Of a stretch of 64,000 nucleotides of DNA, positions 57,834 through 64,000 are shown one piece after another. Location: NCBI GenBank assembly GCA_914767715.1, contig OU612072.1:18540001-18604000 (forward strand). Direction: 5' to 3'. This DNA is from Membranipora membranacea (taxonomy: Eukaryota; Bryozoa; Gymnolaemata; Cheilostomatida; Membraniporidae). The notes below the pieces were generated by a model. That model was given only the letters and a program-made list of their open reading frames with translations. It was not told the DNA's origin and did not search any database. Made by a program: the position numbers and the translations under genes. Position 1 is the first letter of the stretch, and every line of letters starts with the position of its first letter.

Positions 57834-60655
57834 GGAGACAATCACTTCATACGGCTAGTAGTAATTCAAAGGGAGTACCATCGATGGAGTTCTTGCTGTC
57901 GAATGAGAATGATAGGGAACATTTAGTATAGTTAACTGGTAACAAACGGAGGACAGCGCTGCATAGGGCTTGTACGGCAGCACATGCCAAAGTGCTAATT
58001 GATTCCGTCCATATCGATAAGCATGAAACACTTTTATTGGCCTTGGATGAAGATGGTAGGTCGACCTTGCACGTGGCTTGTATGAAAAGGTATGGCGATG
58101 TTGCTGAGGACTGGATATTGCATTTTTTTAACGTGGGGCTCGTAAAGGACGGTATACTGATGTAGCTGAATATCTGCTCTCACTTGGAAAAAATATGCCT
58201 TTTGATCCAAACACATCAGCTGCTACTCTGAAAACTATTCTGCCCCTTGGCCACCCGCCAACAACTGTCGGTGAAGCGATGATTATCACACCTGATGATA
58301 ATGGAAATACTCCCCTTATGCTAGCCATTGATTCTAAACTGATGGGCATTGTTAGTTGTATGTTTCAATTCCTTGAGGATAAAGGTTCCGATGTGCCACT
58401 GCTGCTAGAACACCGAAACATCCTTCAGCATAACGCTCGCCATTTAGCTGCCATTAATATGCTTCGTCTTGGCGATACTAGGTTTTTCATGGATTGCCTA
58501 AATGAAGTTCAAAATTCTGGTCAAAGATGTGTGTGGAAATAACCCACTGCATTATGCAGCCCCAATGGGCAATGTTGCCGTGTTCGCCACTTTGCTTATG
58601 AAAATTCCGCTTGAGCGCAGAAGGGCTTTGCTCATGCAAACAAATATCGATGGACTCAATCCACTAGCCATCATTCACGGACCGTCTGACTGCTCTACTC
58701 GAGCTAACAGCGTGACTTTTTACCGAGGTGCCACTAATGGCACCATCCCATATATCGCAATCAATCGATACCCGGTGAGGCATTTGCATGGTATGATATG
58801 CCATTATTCTTGCGATCGAGATCTGAAGATGCAGACTGTGACTATGCACAGTACCTTGATGTATTCTCTGTTTGACCAAGCATCGACCGCATTACACCAA
58901 GCATCTGCCTCTCGTGGGCACATCAAACATGAAAAGGTGTGTGAAAGTATTACTATTAATCTTGGATCACTTTGCTATAACATGCAATGTACACACAAGT
59001 CGCTAAAAAGTTACAATGTTACCAATACCTAAATGGTTCCAATGAAAGTTATATTGCTGGCTAAGATCCTTGGATATGAACAATTCTTTCAAATAAAAAG
59101 TTGTATTTTACTTATTTGGTGGATGAAAATTAAGAAAGATTATGTCAATGATGCTTTATAGTTTATTTGTTTTCCGATGAATGTGTAACCCCCTGTTTTA
59201 ATCACACAGTTGGAACTGTTTATTTTGTATTTTGTAAATTTAAATCTTAATCAACAGTATTTTAAATCTTTTCAATCACAGAAACAGACCCTGGGTTATT
59301 TGCTTATCGAAGATGGACAGCTCGATGACTATAGAAAATGGATAAGCCGGAGAACCACGGTCAACCCAAGGTACACCATTTTGGTAGAGTCATTCTCTTT
59401 GCTAACCTCATATCTTACTGCTAGTTCCACTCATAATATAAAGTCCCTTGAATCAATGCTGACAGATGTTCTATCTGAAGAGAAACCACCACTCTATGAT
59501 CTTTGAATGCCGCAGACCGTTGTTTGCTCATCTGTTCAGTGAGCCGCCACAATCTCACTACTGAGATTATCATGCACTCTTGGTCCGATGGGAACCATCT
59601 ATTTTAATTCAAACTTCAAACACATGGTTTTTGTTTGCAGGTGGTAATCAGAAGATGAACTGACAAAAAGAAGAATATAAGTCCACCAGGACCAGACTTC
59701 ATAATCATTGATGTGCAGCAAGATCCGGAAACCAAACAGTCACTCGAGTATGGAAAGAATAATTCACTACTTGTTATGGTCAAAGCACACTCAAACTAGA
59801 TTTGAGAACTGCTCAGCACTCTGGGGTTAAAGCTGCTGATCAAACCGCTGAGGTTGAGCTGAGTCTGTTGTCAGCATAATGATAACAATGGTGGGCTTGT
59901 GCAAACCATAGATAAGATTTGATGGATCAGTGGTAAATTACAGTATGGCAAGGTCCATCAGTATGATACATTGCATGAGTAATTGAATTTAACTAAAGAT
60001 CCGGTAGCTTTCACATTCCGCTTTGATGTCCCATTGACAACCTTCTAAAACTCAGACAAGCTGCTTTATCTGATTTTGGTCAGTGGTAAGCTGCAGGGCT
60101 GTCTGACTTTTTGGTCAATCAAATAGAAGAAATTTATTTCTAAAACCATGCACAGAGACACGGTGTGATAGCTTTGTGTCCATGATTCAAAGCGCTTGCT
60201 AACCGCAGCATTGCAATGGCCACTTTTCATTAAATGATACAATTTTTGTCAGTGGCAGGTAGTCATTACATACATCCATAGAGTATTTGATGTGTAGGTC
60301 TGCTGCGAATAAGCGAATACTGATTAAAGCTATGGTTTTGCGTTGTAGATGGATGCGAGACATTCTTCCAACACATCAGCTTGACACCTGTAAAAGCGAA
60401 GAGATACTCAGTGTCTCCATCAACTCTACACTTGGGAAACACCTACCCAATACTACACTGGATGATCTTCAGCGCCGAAATTCACCAAGCCCAGGCAGTC
60501 ACATCATCAATAGGAGGAGTACAGGGAAAGCTCTGATATTATGTAATATTAAAGGTCAACCTGGTTGGAAATCTCAATACGAGGACGCGTTGCACATATT
60601 ACAAAACCAGCTTGGCTTTGCGTTGAGGATTCACAGCTACATAATGTAATAATGA
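57834..60655 (+). pseudogene. Decayed segmental copy of the ankyrin-caspase gene
   Basis: Homology to exon 2 of the minus-strand gene begins within a few bases of the PARP1 stop codon. It runs through the last ankyrin repeats (HETLLLALDEDGRSTLHVAC, GNTPLMLAIDSK, GNNPLHYAAPMGN), exon 3 (near 59283, QTLGYLLIEDGQLDD), exon 4 (near 59641, PPGPDFIII) and exon 5 (near 60349, PTHQLDTCKSEE and STGKALILCNIKG). Stops (near 57930 and 58163) and a frameshift near 58510 break the frame. Introns and splice sites are also homologous, so it arose by DNA duplication, not by retrotransposition. The copy ends before the exons for the catalytic His and Cys. It shows decay typical of a pseudogene, though exon 5 alone is still open. 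Confidence 0.8.
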
Positions 60656-60879
60656 TCAATGTTTTATGATGTAAATCTGTATATCTTCGCCACTTGGCGA
60701 TGGGTAGTGGTGCATTGATGCATATCAGATTCCAATCAGATGATCAATGGACTGGGTGAAATTTATGATACTATCAACAGCAACTGACAAGGCTAGTTAG
60801 CTCATAGCATCTTAGTGAAATTCACAAACACCGTATCAAGCCACCAGCATTGACCAAATCTCTTAGCTCTTAACTCCGA

Positions 60880-61450
60880 GCAAAGGCTTCTACTTCTGAG
60901 CACACCAAGTTTTTAGGCGTTGTTGTATACAACACCCTAACATTCAGTGATCATGTCGACAACATGATAATAAATATAGATGCCACAAATGATTATACCT
61001 GAAACCAATAAACATTGAAAGCCATGGCCTAAAAAATTTCTATGTGGCTAATATTAAGTCTGTAATCGCTACGCCTGCCATGCATAGTACCATCTGTTAT
61101 CAGACACTGAGAAGCCAAGACCACTGCGAATCCAGTGATCTGCCACTTAGAGGCTTGGCAATGTAGCGCTTGCAGTGAACCCAAATAGCTGACAACGATC
61201 GCCATCCCCTGAACTTTCGTATTTTAGTTAATACAATCAAAGCAAAGATAGATCACTGCCGCCCACCCAAGTGTAGAGCCACCAAGTGACAAAACACCAA
61301 TTTGATAGGCAATATTTCAATTATTAGAGCTCAGGCTCCTAATTATGTTATTTTTCGACCTATGTGGAATTCTGTTGATGCTATCAACGTATTACAGTAT
61401 GGATATTAGAATTAGGCAAACAAAGAAACTTAGAACTTCAACTTTGCTAT
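60880..61450 (+). pseudogene. LINE reverse transcriptase tail fragments
   Basis: FLGVVVYNTLTFSDHVDNM is followed, with frameshifts, by FYVANIKSV and a damaged C-terminal tail. 60960-61180 matches 6690-6890, and 61240-61450 matches 16443-16670. It is non-functional. Confidence 0.5.
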
Positions 61451-61888
61451 AATGTGCGTACCTGTCGTATTTATTTTTATCGTACTCTCAAGTATATTAA
61501 AAACAGGCTGAAGTCTTGAACTGCTTTCAAGACATCATAACATATATCTCGATGCAAAAACCGGAATCATCAGCTTTGCTGTGAATTAATGCCACTATCC
61601 CATTCCAGTCAAGGATTAATTATTGCTATCATAGCAATCATCATTTCCATTAATACAGCCAAAATAGTTTGACATTACTTTCTTAACTTTGCAGGTAATT
61701 ACACACATCCTAACTTAATGAATCAAGCTAAGTGATTTGAGTATAAATATATTGTCATAAAAAATTATTAGTCTTAAATAGTAACAATTATACTTTTAAT
61801 CTAATGAATTTCTGTCCAATAGAAATTGGTCCATTTAATTAAATCACTAGCTCTTCATTGTGCTGAAATTTATTGTATTTCATCCTCC

Positions 61889-62515
61889 AACAGTCAACTT
61901 GCTGCTGGGTTTTGTTGGGTACTTGTGCACGCTGCAGCCTGCCTGCATTCTCAAGGCAAATCGACACAGATATTGTCATCAATTCTGTAATGTCTACTAA
62001 ATGGTAGCTAAATGCTTCCAACACTTAAAATTGAAGATATTACTGAAACGCATTGGTATGGGTAACAATGGCCTAAAAATGTAGCTAAAATTAAGTCTGT
62101 AATCGCCTAGGCCTGCCCTGCAACTGTTATCGGACACTGGCAAAACAAAACTAGAGAGAATCCAGAGCTCTGTGGTTTAGATCATGCTGCCATCTTCTGA
62201 CCACAGTCAACTGACTGCTGTGTTTCGTTGGGCGATCTGTTTGCAACCTCAGGGCAATTTAGGACAGATATTGTCATCCATTCAGTAATGTCTACTAAAT
62301 GATAGCTAAATGCTCCCAACGCACATACCTTGTGAGATTACTGAAACACTGACAAAACAAGACTAGAGAAAATCCAGCGCTCTGCTGTTTGGATTATTCT
62401 TCCATCTTCTGACGACAGTCAACTGACAGCTGGGTTTCGTTGGGCAACCTGCCTGCAATCTTGGCAAATCTTGCAAATTGGCACAGATATTGTCATCCAT
62501 TCAGTAATCATGGTT
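61889..62515 (+). repeat. Three diverged copies of a LINE-derived segment
   Basis: 'cagtcaact' followed by 'gctgggttt.gttggg', 'ctgcctgca' and 'cacagatattgtcatc.attc' (then 'agtaatgtctactaaatg.tagctaaatgct' in the first two copies) recurs near 61890, 62205 and 62417. 'aatggcctaaaaa' plus 'aagtctgtaatcgc' links the group to the fragment at 61030. It is a degenerate tandem of one LINE 3' region. Confidence 0.55.
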
Positions 62516-62562
62516 CCAAATCATGGCCATTGTGGCAACATAGATACCCTGTCTAGTTGGAT

Positions 62563-62625
62563 ATATATACTTTTATTGTCATTCTACATCATCTTTAGGA
62601 ATGTTTTTCATGCAGTGACAGAACA
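62563..62625 (+). repeat. Dispersed ~65-bp repeat, second copy
   Basis: It matches 11106-11172 in the same orientation ('atatatatacttttat', 'catctttaggaatgttttt', 'cagtgacagaaca'). Confidence 0.45.
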
Positions 62626-62629
62626 AAAA

Positions 62630-63780
62630 AGAAAAAACTTATGCAGAGAGAAAGAGAAAAAATACTCAAGTAACAAGAATTAATAGGATATAAAGTGCTT
62701 TATAGGATATAAAGTGGATGAAAGGGCTATAAACTTTTACAATAGCACCCGTGAGTGTTTCTTGTTAGCAATTGCATCTATAATGCATAGCTATTGTTGG
62801 TACAGCTCTATAAATCTTAGCAATCAATAGAATGAATACTATAGCACCTTGGGAAGATAACTCTTACAAAACTAAACCTTGCTTGTGGCGAACAAAATCT
62901 GAAGTTCAGAAAAAAAACATAGGGGAGTCATCGTTCCTACTTGCTTCATGAGTCTGGCCTTCGACTGAAGCTGGGAAGCTTTTGGACACTGTTAGCTCAC
63001 TCTTTTAATGGCAGCTACGGCAGAAACTCCTCTGAAAGAGCGAAATCAACCAGAAGGCACTATACCGAATGCTAAAACAGGGTTGCACCCAGTAGAGAAA
63101 AAAATTCTCCTTTCTTGATAACTCATTCTTGTTCATTTATGGATTTCTTGATACAACCTTATGGCATGTTTTGTTTGCTGTCTGTGCTATAATTTGCTTC
63201 AAGTTTGAATTCAATGAAAGGAAATAGATTGTTTGTGATAGAACAATTCCCACACAATTTTTAAGACATTTTATATTAATATTAAGGATTATAAAGCAAT
63301 TTTGTGCGAATGAAACTTGCGAAATAATTGGCATTACAGTAGGGTAGAAATTCTGATTTATAGCTGCTTATAATATTTACATTGATAAGGGTCTATCTTA
63401 TTTAGATGATTCTGTACTGAGCAGTGAAAGTTTCACCTATTTTTCTTATCAGGTCTCTGAAGCACACAACAGTACCTGAAATTTATGCGTTCTTTGTGCA
63501 AACAGGAAAAACTGATTTGTCCAATTTAGCAACCTTATGATACAGATTTTGATAAGAGCATATTACGTCAACAGCCATCAGTACCAAGGACAGCGCCAGG
63601 CAGTGAAAGGCTCTCCTATCTAAAAGTTGACGCACATTAAAGATACCAGGTCATATATAGTTGGTACTAATCAAATATCTCTGCAGTCAGTTCATGTTAG
63701 CCGAAGCTTCAATCACTTGCCTTGCTGAGGTGAGACTAGAGGTGTAGAATAAATTTTACTATAGTCTCTTGAAGATACTC
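62630..63780. other. No gene seen
   Basis: AT-rich sequence without a convincing frame or repeat. Its 3' part may be the promoter of the possible gene starting at 63789. Confidence 0.3.
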
Positions 63781-63791
63781 AGTCAGTCATG

Positions 63792-63818
63792 GAGCAGAGA
63801 CAGGCACTCTTACTTGTA
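63792..63818 (+). CDS. Possible first coding exon of a gene running off the window
   Basis: 'cagtcatggagcagagacag' gives MEQRQALLL, then a strong donor ('cttactt|gtaagt'). An 'aataaatttta' TATA-like string lies about 45 bases upstream. Only the start/donor arrangement supports it, and no family can be named from nine residues. Position is approximate to a few bases. Confidence 0.2.
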
Positions 63819-64000
63819 AGTACAATGATAATTTCACAATAGCACCTAAATTGATATTTCATAACATTTAGAAACAAACGCAGTAGTAGATCCTGAAAAT
63901 CTGAACTGAAAATGACTTGCTGTGACCCTCAATTCACCTCTAATCCTCAATGGTGTATAAGCTTTCCATTATAAGAGAATTCCCCCCCCCCCCCCTCCAG

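Noticed and set aside
1-64000. CRISPR arrays, bacterial operons or phage modules
   Set aside because: None seen. Intron-rich genes and repeat content show a eukaryotic nuclear sequence, and the tandem arrays lack a repeat-spacer pattern with unique spacers.

Overview
This window is eukaryotic, almost certainly an invertebrate animal. It is AT-rich and holds intron-rich genes with GT-AG introns, a three-zinc-finger PARP1, a caspase-fold protein, an NHL-repeat protein, degenerate non-LTR retrotransposon pieces, tRNA-derived SINE-like copies and many foldback (inverted-repeat) elements. A sponge or other early-branching animal is my best guess, but nothing in the window fixes the taxon. I predicted exons by eye from splice sites, reading phase and family conservation.

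Layout. 1-8515 is one large palindromic foldback with arms of about 1 kb and a non-coding interior made of repeats. 8840-9655 (minus) has two weak candidate exons. 10473-11484 (plus) is a compact gene with TATA box, 5' UTR intron and polyA signal that encodes a 39-residue secreted cysteine-rich peptide. 11.7-18.6 kb is repeat-dominated, including a broken reverse transcriptase. 18750-18961 (minus) is a possible acidic first exon. 19697-21086 (minus) is a two-exon secreted NHL-repeat gene. 22-27.5 kb is repeats, another reverse transcriptase relic and a 10-bp tandem repeat.

27660-38706 (minus) is the most notable gene: eight exons that join in phase to 1,337 codons, with an N-terminal segment, about 16 ankyrin repeats and a C-terminal caspase domain with His and Cys in place. 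Introns 1, 6 and 7 carry foldback elements. 39.5-41.2 kb is a tandem duplication followed by a broken reverse transcriptase.

43085-57831 (plus) is PARP1: 22 exons, 999 residues plus stop if one in-frame TAA at 57288-57290 is set aside. That TAA would remove the last 72 residues, including the catalytic glutamate. The linker between zinc fingers 2 and 3 has a DVVD motif where human PARP1 has its DEVD caspase site. Right after the PARP1 stop codon lies a decayed plus-strand segmental copy of the ankyrin-caspase gene (57834-60655), which ends before the catalytic exons. The rest, to 64000, is LINE relics and unassigned sequence, with a possible first exon of another gene at 63789.

Taken together, PARP1, a classical caspase substrate, sits between an ankyrin-caspase gene and a truncated copy of that gene. 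Proximity is not proof of a functional link, but each element can be tested.
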